Assembly (NCBI RefSeq): GCF_005502275.1
Contig: NZ_SWLZ01000007.1
Span: 124,001 to 188,000, forward strand
DNA: 64,000 nucleotides
DNA from: Robertmurraya siralis
GTDB lineage: Bacteria > Bacillota > Bacilli > Bacillales > Cytobacillaceae
Direction of reading: 5' to 3'
How positions within the stretch are numbered: the first letter of the stretch is position 1; each line of letters starts with the position of its first letter. The position numbers and the translations under genes were made by a program. The notes under the pieces are model-generated. The model saw nothing but the letters and a program-made list of their open reading frames with translations. It was not told the origin of the DNA and did no database searches. Below are positions 1 through 9,005 of the stretch, piece by piece.

Positions 1-37
1 TTCGATTACAAGGAAAGGTGTAAAAGTAATAAACATA

Positions 38-67
38 AAAACGGGACAATGTTACTTGTCCCGTTTT
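38..67. terminator. Bidirectional terminator at the end of the yteA-like gene
   Basis: A perfect 12-bp stem (38-49 with 56-67, core ACGGGACAA/TTGTCCCGT) has a 6-nt loop and A/T runs on both sides. It overlaps the stop codon of the minus-strand gene and can stop transcription from either direction. Confidence 0.8.
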
Positions 68-819
68 TCACTATCCTCAACATAAGGTTCATGTTCATAG
101 GCAGGCAAATCTCCAAATGATGTCATGATGCCTTCTTCGTCTAGCATTTCTTCGTAGCGCTCATGCTGCGGATTTGGATAAACAGTGATATTTTTGCCTT
201 CTATATCATTGCCGACAAAATTCTCATAGTCTTCAACATAGCCGATGTTCTCTTCAGACTCAACATAAACATCATTATAATGATCTTCCACTTTGACAAA
301 ATCGGATGGTGTTTCAGAAGTTCCCCAGCTCTCTACCTCTTGCCACGCATCTTCAGCATCGAATGCGACGGTTTCATCTTGTTCATCCATGTCAAACTTG
401 CCGAATGGTGGCATCAAAACGCCTTCTTCAATGGGGCGCTCATGGGAGGTAATTTGGTCAGGTGAATGCTCGATGCAATAGGTGGTGGTTGGTAATGCTT
501 CCAAACGCTGCAGGGCAATTTCCTTTCCGCAAATTTCACACCTGCCGTATGTACCATGCTCGATTGCTTGAAGTGCCTTCGAAATGTCGCTTAATTCATT
601 TCGGTAATGCTCACTAAGTGCGATATCTTTTTCTCGTTCATACAGTTCAGAGCCTTCATCAGCGGGATGATTATCGTAACTAGAAAGTTCGCCAACCGAT
701 TCATGATAATGTCCGTCGCGTAAATTAAGGTGGTCATTTGCCTCGTATCTATTTTCGAGATCCTTTTTTTGCCGTTCCAATTGCGATTTAAATGTTAAAA
801 GCTGTTCATTTGATAGCAT
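52..819 (-). CDS. yteA: YteA-family sporulation protein (TraR/DksA C4 zinc finger)
   Basis: This 255-residue acidic protein starts with a charged helical region typical of DksA/TraR coiled coils. A cysteine-type zinc finger (CEICGK then YC) follows at about residues 96-118. The long acidic tail after the finger, rich in Glu, Asp and Tyr, is seen in the Bacillus YteA family rather than in DksA itself. The family is annotated as sporulation-associated, but its biochemical role is not known to me. The ATG at 819 has an AAGGG ribosome binding site. The gene is monocistronic, with a hairpin terminator at its 3' end. Only three of the four expected zinc-ligand cysteines are obvious; a histidine (IEHS) probably occupies the fourth place. 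Confidence 0.85.
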   Translation of the reverse strand: MLSNEQLLTFKSQLERQKKDLENRYEANDHLNLRDGHYHESVGELSSYDNHPADEGSELYEREKDIALSEHYRNELSDISKALQAIEHGTYGRCEICGKEIALQRLEALPTTTYCIEHSPDQITSHERPIEEGVLMPPFGKFDMDEQDETVAFDAEDAWQEVESWGTSETPSDFVKVEDHYNDVYVESEENIGYVEDYENFVGNDIEGKNITVYPNPQHERYEEMLDEEGIMTSFGDLPAYEHEPYVEDSEKRDK

Positions 820-1277
820 TTATAAGCAACCCTTTCACTTGCAGATCTATTTTCATCTTAGTATGATTCAATTCATTCATGTTCATACAAAAGATGAAGA
901 AGCGAATAAAAATACAATAATAACTAGCGGGGTATCAATCGTATAAAAGAGAGAATTTGTAAGATGATCTGACAAGGAAAATTAATGGTTCGAAAAAAAG
1001 TTTACAGAAAAATGAAATGAATTTTCATAAATATTAATGAATAATTAGTTAATATGATGTTTGCAAGGGAGAATAAAGATAAACGTAAAAATTATTAGAA
1101 ATTAAAGAAATGAAATTGAGATTATATGTAAATTAACCATTTTTCGTATTTTTTACTATTGTAAGAAAACTTTTGCAATGCTGTAAAAATTAATTATTCC
1201 GAAAAATAAAATAATAAAAATTCCTTCGTCGCCCGAAATTTAATCGAAAATTACAATTACTTTCATTTTTCCCTATA
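820..1277. other. AT-rich intergenic region
   Basis: No coding potential was seen on either strand. There are scattered AATTTTC/GAAAATT half sites around 1020-1034 and 1238-1252 that loosely resemble CodY boxes (12 of 15 at best). These are too weak to call as regulatory sites. Confidence 0.4.
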
Positions 1278-1306
1278 TTGCAAAAATTAAAACGTGATAG
1301 TATACT
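1278..1306 (+). promoter_or_regulatory. Sigma-A promoter for the app operon
   Basis: TTGCAA (1278-1283) and TATACT (1301-1306) are separated by exactly 17 bp. The predicted start near 1313 gives a leader of about 200 nt before appD. Confidence 0.7.
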
Positions 1307-1376
1307 TTTGCTAATCATTGCTATTCAGTTATTTTTTCTCCCTCTTTTTGAGGTGAAATTAGTGCAAAAGTCTTGT

Positions 1377-1420
1377 AGCAAGTAGAGGAAACCTAAAGAT
1401 AAAGAATGATTGTACTTGCT
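1377..1420 (+). other. Leader stem-loop upstream of appD
   Basis: AGCAAGTA (1377-1384) and TACTTGCT (1413-1420) can pair across a 28-nt loop, followed by TTTTG. It lies within the untranslated leader and could be a weak attenuator. No known riboswitch consensus was recognised. Confidence 0.3.
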
Positions 1421-1512
1421 TTTGTTCTCACCGAACGACATTGCGAAGGTTTAATCGATACAAATAATCCAAAGCTAAATAACCGAGAAGATATTAAGTT
1501 GAGGTGCAGTTA

Positions 1513-2484
1513 ATGACACAAAAAACGTTATTGGATGTTAAAGGGCTAAAGACTTATTTTTATTTAGAAGGAAAAAGAGTTGCAAAAGCAGTAGATGGTG
1601 TTAACTTTTCTGTAAATTCAGGTGAGACTGTTGCCCTTGTTGGTGAATCGGGGAGTGGCAAGAGTATAACTTCTCTCTCCATTATGAAATTGATTGGAAA
1701 GCCAGGAAAAATAGAAGAGGGACAAATTTTATTTGATGGTAAAGATTTGGTGAATTTTACGGATAAACAAATGACGCAGGTTCGTGGCAGGGAGATTGGG
1801 ATGATCTTTCAAGAGCCAATGACTGCGTTAAACCCCGTTTTTACAATTGGCAATCAAATAACTGAAACGCTTATAAGACATAAGAAGGTGTCAAAAGCGG
1901 AGGCAGATAAAAAGGCGATTGACTTATTAAAGCTTGTTGGATTTCCTCGAGCGGAAGAGACAATGAAGGAATACCCGCATCAGCTTTCTGGAGGAATGAG
2001 GCAACGGGCAATGATCGCTATTGCGATCTCATGTGATCCTAAGCTTTTGATTGCTGACGAGCCAACAACTGCTCTTGATGTAACGATACAAGCGCAAATT
2101 CTCGACATTATGGATGCGATGAAGAAGAAATTTAATATGGCTGTATTGCTTATAACTCACGATTTAGGGGTGGTTGCTGAGTATGCGGATCGGGTCATGG
2201 TCATGTACGGAGGACAAATCGTAGAGCAAACTACGGTGGAAAACCTTTTCTTAAATCCGAAGCATCCATATACAAATGGTTTGCTTGAAAGTTTGCCAAG
2301 CCTTGAAAAAGAGGTTGATAGATTAGGTGCGATTAAAGGAATGGTACCGGCTGCGCATGAGTTTCCGGCTGGCTGCAGATTTTCTGATCGTTGCCCACAT
2401 GTGATGGATAAGTGTAGAGCGGCAAATCCTGAACTAGTAACTGTTGAGTCGGGTCATAATGTCCGATGCTATCTGTATGAATAA
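1513..2484 (+). CDS. appD: Oligopeptide ABC transporter ATP-binding protein AppD
   Basis: This is one of two ATPases of a peptide importer. The 323-residue protein has Walker A GESGSGKS at about residues 44-51, signature LSGGMRQR, Walker B LLIADEPT and the switch histidine in LLITHDLG. The C-terminal oligopeptide-transporter extension carries the family's conserved cysteines (CRFSDRC, C, C). The ATG at 1513 is preferred because GAGGTG sits six bases upstream. A GTG at 1504 would bury that site. The gene order D-F-A-B-C matches the Bacillus subtilis app operon rather than opp or dpp, which is the reason for the symbol. The exact substrate class is not shown by the sequence. Confidence 0.85.
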   Translation: MTQKTLLDVKGLKTYFYLEGKRVAKAVDGVNFSVNSGETVALVGESGSGKSITSLSIMKLIGKPGKIEEGQILFDGKDLVNFTDKQMTQVRGREIGMIFQEPMTALNPVFTIGNQITETLIRHKKVSKAEADKKAIDLLKLVGFPRAEETMKEYPHQLSGGMRQRAMIAIAISCDPKLLIADEPTTALDVTIQAQILDIMDAMKKKFNMAVLLITHDLGVVAEYADRVMVMYGGQIVEQTTVENLFLNPKHPYTNGLLESLPSLEKEVDRLGAIKGMVPAAHEFPAGCRFSDRCPHVMDKCRAANPELVTVESGHNVRCYLYE

Positions 2485-2496
2485 GGGGGCTAACTG

Positions 2497-3504
2497 GTGT
2501 CAGTAATAGAAAAGGAACTAAAAATAGAGACAAAAAATGATTTTATAGTAGAAGCAAAAAATTTAAAAAAATACTTTCCGATTAAAGGCGGGGTTCTCAA
2601 ACGGACAGTTGGACATGTCAAAGCAGTCGATGATATTACTTTAAGTATTATACGAGGCGAAACTTTAGGGGTTGTTGGAGAATCGGGTTCAGGGAAATCG
2701 ACATTAGGTCGTGTAATTCTTCGGTTGATGGAACCAACCGAAGGTCAAATTTTGTTTGAAAATGAAGATATTTCTCGATTGTCGAACCGGCAGCTACGTC
2801 CGTTTAGAAAGGATATGCAAATTGTATTTCAGGATCCGTTTGCGTCCCTTAATCCAAAGATGAATGTTCAAGAACTAATTGAAGAACCGCTTTTAGTACA
2901 AACATCTTTAAATAAGAACGAGAGAAGAGAAAAAGCGATTAGCCTTTTAGAGAAGGTAGGTTTAAGACCCGACTCTCGCTTAAAATATCCCCATGAGTTT
3001 TCAGGAGGTCAAAGGCAAAGAATTAGCATTGCTAGAGCGCTGGCATTAAATCCAAAGTTTATTATATGCGATGAACCAGTTTCAGCTTTAGACGTATCGA
3101 TTCAGGCTCAAGTATTAAATTTAATGGCTGATCTACAAGATGAGTTTAATTTAACCTATTTATTTATTGCTCATGATTTAAGTGTCGTTAAACATATCAG
3201 TGATCGGGTAGCGGTTATGTATCTTGGGAGAATAGCAGAAATAGCACCTAAGAAAAATCTCTATGAAACTCCCTTACATCCATATACAGAGGCTTTATTA
3301 TCAGCAGTTCCTTCAACGGATGTGCTCAATAAGCGTGAAAAAATTATTTTGAAAGGTGATCTTCCAAGTCCTTCTAATCCTCCATCCGGTTGCGCATTTA
3401 GAACGCGATGTCCTAAGGCACATGAAAGATGTGCTCTTGAGCGGCCAGAACTAATTAATGTAAGTGAAGGACACTATGTTGCTTGCCATTTGTATGAACA
3501 GTAG
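2497..3504 (+). CDS. appF: Oligopeptide ABC transporter ATP-binding protein AppF
   Basis: The second peptide-importer ATPase has 335 residues. It shows Walker A GESGSGKS, signature SGGQRQR, Walker B FIICDEPV and [10 protein letters not shown]-terminal cysteine-containing domain ([10 protein letters not shown]) is shared with OppF/DppF. The KYFPIKGG motif near residue 30 is typical of the F-type subunit. The GTG start at 2497 follows AAGGGGG, 12 bases after the appD stop, so the two are surely cotranscribed. It would form a heterodimer with AppD under the AppB/AppC permease. Confidence 0.85.
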   Translation: MSVIEKELKIETKNDFIVEAKNLKKYFPIKGGVLKRTVGHVKAVDDITLSIIRGETLGVVGESGSGKSTLGRVILRLMEPTEGQILFENEDISRLSNRQLRPFRKDMQIVFQDPFASLNPKMNVQELIEEPLLVQTSLNKNERREKAISLLEKVGLRPDSRLKYPHEFSGGQRQRISIARALALNPKFIICDEPVSALDVSIQAQVLNLMADLQDEFNLTYLFIAHDLSVVKHISDRVAVMYLGRIAEIAPKKNLYETPLHPYTEALLSAVPSTDVLNKREKIILKGDLPSPSNPPSGCAFRTRCPKAHERCALERPELINVSEGHYVACHLYEQ

Positions 3505-3594
3505 TTTTAATCGCTTTTTCCATATAAGGAGGTGGTGTACCCTAGGATTAAGCCAGTCTGTTGATTTTCCAAAATTTAAAAGGGGTGAATGAAT

Positions 3595-5358
3595 TTGAAG
3601 TTTAAAAGAAGTTGGTTAATTTTACTTAGCTTTGTTCTCATGCTAGGTATTCTTGCTGCTTGCTCAGGAGGCAGTGATAATACTTCTACGGAGGGTGAGA
3701 AAGAAAACGAAGAGAAAGAAACAGGTCCTCAAATGGGAGGAACGGTTGTCGGTGCAATGGATACTGCGCCGTCAGGAAGCTTCAATCCAATTTTCTATGA
3801 AGAAGCCTATGAGGCAAACATTATTGAATTTGTGTATGAAGGACTAGTTTCGCAAAATAATTCGTTGGAGTTTGTTCCAAATCTTGCGAAAGAATGGAAA
3901 TATAATGAGGATCATTCTGAAATTACTTTTACATTGGAAGAAAATGTAAAATGGCATGATGGTGAACCATTTACGGCACATGATGTCGTCTTTACTTATA
4001 AAACAATGTCTGATCCTGATTATATTGAAGCAGGTGGGGTACGTGCATCTGAATATGCTTCAAGACTTTTAGGATATAAAGAATATAGCGAAGGTCAAAC
4101 AGATGAATTCCAAGGGGTAGTAGCAGAGGATGATCATACTGTAACATTTAAATTTGCTGAGCCAAATGTTATTGCTCTTTCAGATGCTAGCTTCAGCATT
4201 ATTCCTGAGCATATCTTCAAGGATATCCCAGTAGCTGATATACCTGCAGCACCTGAATCCCGTGAGCCAGGAAAAGTGATCGGGACAGGACCATTCAAAT
4301 TTACGGAAATGGTACAAGGTGAGCAATATGTTTTAGAAAAAAATGCTGATTATTGGCAAGGTGAACCATATCTTGACAGCGTTGTTTGGAAGGTTGTAGA
4401 CCAAGCGGTTATTCTTGGTTTATTGGAAAATGGAGAAATTGATTTTGTTGCGGATCCAAATGGCTTCCAAGCAGCAGATTATGAAGCAGTTGCAGCAATG
4501 CAAAATGTAGAAATTATTGAGCAGCCTGACTTTGGTTATCAAATTATGGGAATGATGCATAATCATCGTGCGGCTGGAGATATGACATTAGATCCAAGTA
4601 AGTGGACTGTTAATGAAAACTTGAAGGATCCAAGAGTACGCCAAGCGATAGCTTATGCTATTGACCGTCAAGCGATTATTGATGGATTGCTTTATGGTAG
4701 AGGAATTGTTCAAAACTCTCCTATTGCTACACAATTCTGGGCTTATGATGATCAAAATCCACCAGCATATGAACATGATCAAGATAAAGCAAATCAACTT
4801 TTAGATGAGGCTGGTTATGTCGACGTAGATGGAGATGGTTTCCGCGAAGATCCGAATGGTGAAAAATGGGTCTTAAATCTTAACTACCCATTAGGAAACC
4901 AAATTCGTGAGCGTTCTGCTCCAATTATCGAAGAGTTTCTTGAAGAAGTTGGCATAAACATTGACCTTCGTCAGCCGAAGGAAGCTGCAGCTTATTTCGA
5001 AGATCTTGAGAAAAATTCACAAGATTGGGATCTATACTTAGTTGGTTGGTCACTAAGCAGTGGCGATCCAAGTCCTGAAGGATTATGGGGTTCAAAAGAT
5101 TTTTATAACTACTCCCGTTGGAATAATCCAGAAGCTGACAAATTGTTAGCAGAGGCAGTCAAGCCACCTGAAGCGTTTGAGCAGGATTATCGCAAAGAAA
5201 TTTACAGTAAATGGCAAGTGGAATTCGGAGAAGACTTACCTGCGTTAATTTTATATGCCGCAAACAGCCTTTGGGCACATAACTCACGCATGAAAGGAAT
5301 TGACGTCTTACCATATCAATTCCACAATAATCCACATCTATGGTATGTAACTGAGTAA
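3595..5358 (+). CDS. appA: Oligopeptide-binding lipoprotein AppA (SBP family 5)
   Basis: This is the extracellular solute-binding protein of the importer, about 587 residues. An N-terminal signal with positively charged residues and a hydrophobic core ends in a lipobox, ILAAC, so the protein should be lipid-anchored. A Ser/Glu/Lys-rich linker precedes the mature SBP_bac_5 domain (VKWHDGEPFTAHDVVFTY, GTGPF, RQAIAYAIDR). Two starts are possible: ATG at 3589, only three bases after AGGGG, or the in-frame TTG at 3595 with good spacing. I chose TTG. A strong hairpin downstream probably sets higher expression of this subunit than of the permeases. Confidence 0.85.
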   Translation: MKFKRSWLILLSFVLMLGILAACSGGSDNTSTEGEKENEEKETGPQMGGTVVGAMDTAPSGSFNPIFYEEAYEANIIEFVYEGLVSQNNSLEFVPNLAKEWKYNEDHSEITFTLEENVKWHDGEPFTAHDVVFTYKTMSDPDYIEAGGVRASEYASRLLGYKEYSEGQTDEFQGVVAEDDHTVTFKFAEPNVIALSDASFSIIPEHIFKDIPVADIPAAPESREPGKVIGTGPFKFTEMVQGEQYVLEKNADYWQGEPYLDSVVWKVVDQAVILGLLENGEIDFVADPNGFQAADYEAVAAMQNVEIIEQPDFGYQIMGMMHNHRAAGDMTLDPSKWTVNENLKDPRVRQAIAYAIDRQAIIDGLLYGRGIVQNSPIATQFWAYDDQNPPAYEHDQDKANQLLDEAGYVDVDGDGFREDPNGEKWVLNLNYPLGNQIRERSAPIIEEFLEEVGINIDLRQPKEAAAYFEDLEKNSQDWDLYLVGWSLSSGDPSPEGLWGSKDFYNYSRWNNPEADKLLAEAVKPPEAFEQDYRKEIYSKWQVEFGEDLPALILYAANSLWAHNSRMKGIDVLPYQFHNNPHLWYVTE

Positions 5359-5375
5359 ATTGCTTTTGCAGAAAT

Positions 5376-5416
5376 ATAGAAAAGAGCGTTCGGTATGACG
5401 CCACGCTCTTTTCTAT
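5376..5416 (+). terminator. Hairpin between appA and appB (attenuating terminator)
   Basis: A perfect 14-bp stem (5376-5389 with 5403-5416) has a 13-nt loop; the right arm is U-rich (CTCTTTTCTAT). It sits inside the operon and may limit read-through or protect the upstream mRNA end. Confidence 0.65.
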
Positions 5417-5470
5417 TTGCGAAAGATTTATAAAAGGATGTAAAAACAGCTCTAGAATGGAGGGGGTACA

Positions 5471-6433
5471 TTGTTTCAATATATCATCAGACGAATCCTT
5501 GTTTTCATCCCAATGCTCTTTGTTTTAACAGTCATTGTATTTGCACTCATGCAAGCAGCTCCTGGTGATGCTTTTACAGGAAGGATTGATCCGACAGTTG
5601 ATCCGGAAGTGTACGAACAGCGAAGAGAAGCGCTAGGTTTAAATGATCCAATCCATATTCAATATTGGAATTGGATAAAGGGAGCTGTAGTTGGAGATTT
5701 TGGAGAATCTCTAATTTATAAAGGCAGGGCAGTATCCGATTTAATTGCAGAGCGATTTAGTAATACTTTGAATTTAGGGGTTATGACCTTAATTATTACC
5801 ATAGTGGTGTCGATCCCGATTGGTATTTATTCTGCGCGACACCCTTATACGCCTTTAGATTATGGAGCAACGGCATTTGGCTTTTTTGGACTAGCTACAC
5901 CGAATTTCTTTTTTGGATTGGTGGCAATATACATTTTTTCCATTAAGCTCGGTTGGCTGCCTGCCCATGGAACGGTTTCAAAGCCAGGGATAGATGGATT
6001 TGAGTTATTTTTTGATAAAATAAGGCACCTTATTTTGCCGAGTATTACGCTAGGTCTAGCTGGTACGGCTTCTTATATGCGTTATATGCGTTCGGAAGTT
6101 CTTGATGTTTTGGGCAGTGACTATATTCGCACAGCGCGAGCAAAAGGAATGACGGAGAATACGGTTCTTTACAAACACACATTACGCAATGCATTGATAC
6201 CGATTATTACACTACTTGGATTTGAAGTTGGGGTACTATTGGGTGGGGCTGTCATTACAGAAAGTGTCTTCCAATTTCCTGGACTTGGGACATTATTTAT
6301 TACTTCTATAGGGAATCGTGATTATCCTGTGATTATGGCTATTAACTTAATGCTTGGTTTCTTTGTGTTACTTGGCAATTTATTAGCCGACATTTTCTAT
6401 AGTATTGTTGACCCAAGAATCCGCTACGATTGA
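5471..6433 (+). CDS. appB: Oligopeptide ABC transporter permease AppB
   Basis: This 320-residue inner-membrane subunit has six predicted transmembrane segments and begins with the classic OppB/DppB N-terminus (YIIRRILVFIPMLFVLTVI). The ATPase-coupling EAA loop is visible at about residues 217-230 (DYIRTARAKGMTE), and the C-terminus shows GAVITESVFQFPG. The TTG start at 5471 follows GGAGGGGG. It pairs with AppC to form the peptide channel. Confidence 0.85.
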   Translation: MFQYIIRRILVFIPMLFVLTVIVFALMQAAPGDAFTGRIDPTVDPEVYEQRREALGLNDPIHIQYWNWIKGAVVGDFGESLIYKGRAVSDLIAERFSNTLNLGVMTLIITIVVSIPIGIYSARHPYTPLDYGATAFGFFGLATPNFFFGLVAIYIFSIKLGWLPAHGTVSKPGIDGFELFFDKIRHLILPSITLGLAGTASYMRYMRSEVLDVLGSDYIRTARAKGMTENTVLYKHTLRNALIPIITLLGFEVGVLLGGAVITESVFQFPGLGTLFITSIGNRDYPVIMAINLMLGFFVLLGNLLADIFYSIVDPRIRYD

Positions 6434-6443
6434 GGTGAAATCA

Positions 6444-7364
6444 ATGGAACTTAAACCACAGGAAACGACAAGCACAGGCCCGGAATTGAATAAGAACACA
6501 GTGGAAAAAGGCATGAGTCCTCATCGAATTGCGTTGAAACGTTTCATGAAAAATAAGCTAGCTGTGGCGAGTGTTGTGATTCTGCTTATCATCATTATTG
6601 CTGTTCTTTGTGCGCCGCTTTTCACAGATCATAATCCAACAAAATCGAACTTGACCATGATTGAACGATCCCCGAGTGCTGAACATCCATTAGGGAATGA
6701 CAGCTCCGGTCGAGATAACTTAGCTCGCCTATTATATGGAGGTCGCATTTCTTTAATAGTCGGCTTTAGTGCCATGGTTTTTACGCTAGTAATTGGAGTA
6801 ACTTTAGGTTCTATTGCAGGATATTATGGTGGCAAAGTAGATGCAATTATTATGCGCGCTACGGATTTAATGCTGATGCTTCCTTTTTTAGTGCTCTGTC
6901 TTACAGTTGTCGCTATTCTTGAAAAGGTAACCGTTGGAATACTTGTTATGATCATTGCCTTCACCTCGTGGCCAAACTTAACAAGGATTATACGAGGGAC
7001 GTTTTTAACACTAAGAGAACAGGAATTTATACTTGGTGCCAAGGCAATTGGTGTTAGTGATATTAGAATTATTTTTAAACATTTTATTCCAAACGCAATC
7101 GGTCCAATAGTGGTAAATGCAACGTTAATGATGGCAACGTATATTATTGTTGAGTCTGCTCTTAGCTTTATCGGATTTGGAATTCCACAGCCGACACCAA
7201 GCTGGGGCAACATGATATCTGAAGCGCAGAGCATCAGAATTTTGAGAAATAGTCCTGAAGCATGGATTCCACCGGGACTTGCAATTCTTATGACAGTGCT
7301 TTGCATAAACTTTATCGGAGACGGACTTCGCGATGCTTTTGATCCGAAAAGTAATAGACGTTGA
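6444..7364 (+). CDS. appC: Oligopeptide ABC transporter permease AppC
   Basis: This 306-residue permease has an N-terminal cytoplasmic stretch followed by six membrane segments. The family HPLGNDSSGRDNLARLLYGG motif follows the first segment. The coupling loop FILGAKAIGVSD lies at about residues 193-204. The ATG at 6444 is chosen because GAGGTGA (6432-6438) sits just before it; the reading frame extends upstream into appB without a ribosome site. It is the last gene of the app operon and is followed by a hairpin. Confidence 0.85.
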   Translation: MELKPQETTSTGPELNKNTVEKGMSPHRIALKRFMKNKLAVASVVILLIIIIAVLCAPLFTDHNPTKSNLTMIERSPSAEHPLGNDSSGRDNLARLLYGGRISLIVGFSAMVFTLVIGVTLGSIAGYYGGKVDAIIMRATDLMLMLPFLVLCLTVVAILEKVTVGILVMIIAFTSWPNLTRIIRGTFLTLREQEFILGAKAIGVSDIRIIFKHFIPNAIGPIVVNATLMMATYIIVESALSFIGFGIPQPTPSWGNMISEAQSIRILRNSPEAWIPPGLAILMTVLCINFIGDGLRDAFDPKSNRR

Positions 7365-7370
7365 TAAAAA

Positions 7371-7400
7371 TAACCTACTGACTAAAAAATCAGTAGGTTA
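7371..7400 (+). terminator. Terminator of the app operon
   Basis: A perfect 11-bp stem (TAACCTACTGA with TCAGTAGGTTA) has an 8-nt A-rich loop. The U-tract is weak (AATTT). Confidence 0.65.
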
Positions 7401-7450
7401 AATTTATGCTTTGAAGCTAGTAATAGGTGATACAACATGCATATACGTTA

Positions 7451-7660
7451 TTAAACGAGATTTGACCATTCAGAATATAAGCCGCTTCCGTTGCAGCCAG
7501 GGCAATCGTATGGATTGCTTAAATAAACAAACTCATTTGCAGGATAGATTAAGAAGCCTCTGCCATAACACTCCGGACATTTGTTTTCATCTTTCATTTT
7601 CGAAACGTGTTTTTCATAGCGAGAATTTTTCCACTCATTAAATGCCTCAAGCAGTCCCAT
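7451..7660 (-). CDS. Small cysteine-rich protein with two DnaJ-type CxxCxGxG motifs
   Basis: This 69-residue protein carries CPECYGRG at about residues 28-35 and CPGCNGSG at about 53-60. Two CxxCxGxG repeats are the signature of a DnaJ-like zinc-binding hairpin, so one zinc ion bound by four cysteines is likely. The ATG at 7660 is preceded by GAGGTGAT. No J domain or other partner is nearby. The function is not known to me; small proteins of this type in Bacillus are usually left hypothetical. Confidence 0.7.
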   Translation of the reverse strand: MGLLEAFNEWKNSRYEKHVSKMKDENKCPECYGRGFLIYPANEFVYLSNPYDCPGCNGSGLYSEWSNLV

Positions 7661-8082
7661 TGTTTATCACCTCAATTCTTTAAAATTTCGCTATAAAGAT
7701 GATGATTTTGACTTGTTTCCAGATAAAAAGCGATTATTTTGAGAACTGTCTCGTACAGGTTATTATGTTAGCTAGCTTCAGATTCTCTCATTTCGTTAAG
7801 CCAAATCTACACCTGTACACAAATGTCATCGAAAAAACCAACTTTTTCAATTTGTACAGTGGAAGCCACGGGAAAGATTCAAACATTAATGGTTTTGCAG
7901 ATATAAACACCATTATTATGAAATAAGCTAAAAGTTTGTTTAATATAGCTTATGTTTTGTTATTTTGGTAAATTTTATACACACAACTTTTACAATTATT
8001 TTTTGTTATCGATTAGAGCAAACTGGGCAGTTTTTCAACAAACATTTTTAAAAGGTTGTGATAACGTCAAAAAAGGTGAATT
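7661..8082. other. Intergenic region upstream of the glycolate locus
   Basis: No convincing gene was found. A 75-codon plus-strand frame at 7699-7926 has no ribosome binding site and reads like non-coding AT-rich DNA. Confidence 0.4.
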
Positions 8083-8105
8083 TAGTTATACAATTGTACT
8101 ATAAC
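8083..8105. promoter_or_regulatory. Candidate GntR (FadR-subfamily) operator before the regulator/glc operon
   Basis: TAGTTATACAA (8083-8093) fits the FadR-subfamily operator pattern TNGTNNNACNA. It forms part of an inverted repeat, GTTATA (8085-8090) with TATAAC (8100-8105), around a TACAATTGTA palindrome. The 9-mer GTTATACAA recurs, inverted, upstream of the permease at 18049-18057. Confidence 0.5.
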
Positions 8106-8283
8106 AGAAGTTGTATTTATATTTATTATATGAAAAAAAAGAGTAATCGGCACTATTTTTTGATTTTTTTATAAATTCTAAAAAGTCTTGATTATTAAAT
8201 GCTACCATGATTTAATAGGAACAGATAAACATATCTGATATGTGATGTCTGAAAAGAGTAAAGGAAGAGAGGAGGATATTAAG

Positions 8284-8973
8284 ATGAAAGTTGAGAAAAT
8301 CTCCATAAAAAAGGTTTCAGAATCTGTTGTAGAACAAATAGAGGACATGATTGTAAACGGTTCTATTCGTTCTGGAGAAAAGCTTCCTTCTGTCAGGGAA
8401 CTATGTGAGATGTTTGGCGTAGGGAGATCAGCGATTCGTGATGCGATTATTACATTGAAAGGAAAGGGGATTGTTGATGTAAAGCAAGGAGAAGGAACGT
8501 ATATTTGCCATTTTGATTCGAAAAAATTATTTAACTTGTCTTTAATTCATCCAGAGTCAAATGATGTGCAGGAGCTGTTTCAAGTCCGTAAGCTGTTGGA
8601 GCCGGGAATTGCAGAAATGGCGGCACTTTATCGAACAAAACAGCAAATCGCCGAACTAGAGAAATTTTTCAATCAAAAGTCGTCATCTGGCTGGGAAGAG
8701 GACTATCAATTCCATATGACGATCGCAAAGGCATCTGCAAATCAAATAATCTATCAATTTATGCAATTTATCTCAACCACTACGAAAAGGCATATGAGTG
8801 ACTTCCACCATTTTATACAACAAAACGACCTCATTAATGAAAGAATCACCCAACAGCATAAGGAAATTTTTACCGCTATAGACAATTCGGCCCCTCATGA
8901 AGCAAAAGAAAAAATGACTGAACATTTGGAATATGTGGAGAAAATAATGAAAAACAGTTTATGGAAAGATTAA
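8284..8973 (+). CDS. GntR-family (FadR/LldR subfamily) regulator of glycolate genes
   Basis: This 229-residue protein has an N-terminal winged helix at about residues 5-70, with the recognition-helix region LPSVRELCEMFGVGRSAIRDA. An all-helical FCD-type ligand-binding domain follows, with Asp/His residues (FHMTIA, H) that bind metal in this subfamily. The ATG at 8284 has GAGGAGG nine bases upstream; an upstream in-frame ATG at 8242 lacks one. It heads the glycolate oxidase genes and is likely the equivalent of GlcC/LldR, sensing glycolate or a related hydroxyacid. Activation or repression cannot be told from sequence. Confidence 0.8.
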   Translation: MKVEKISIKKVSESVVEQIEDMIVNGSIRSGEKLPSVRELCEMFGVGRSAIRDAIITLKGKGIVDVKQGEGTYICHFDSKKLFNLSLIHPESNDVQELFQVRKLLEPGIAEMAALYRTKQQIAELEKFFNQKSSSGWEEDYQFHMTIAKASANQIIYQFMQFISTTTKRHMSDFHHFIQQNDLINERITQQHKEIFTAIDNSAPHEAKEKMTEHLEYVEKIMKNSLWKD

Positions 8974-9005
8974 AAAGATTATGCTCGGAGAAGGAGAGGG
9001 ATGAA

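Noticed and set aside
1020-1034. Possible CodY box upstream of the app operon
   Set aside because: 12 of 15 at best in very A/T-rich DNA, where such matches are common, and it is far upstream of the predicted promoter.
5159-5479. 106-codon minus-strand frame over the appA-appB junction
   Set aside because: It lies mostly antisense to appA, has no ribosome site and shows no recognisable domain.
6824-7306. 160-codon minus-strand frame inside appC
   Set aside because: It is the mirror of a clear permease gene and its hydrophobic pattern is only the shadow of membrane helices.
7699-7926. 75-codon plus-strand frame upstream of the GntR gene
   Set aside because: No ribosome site, no domain and composition like the surrounding non-coding DNA.
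8056-8071. Possible CcpA cre site before the GntR gene
   Set aside because: About 12 of 16 consensus positions, with mismatches in the conserved core.
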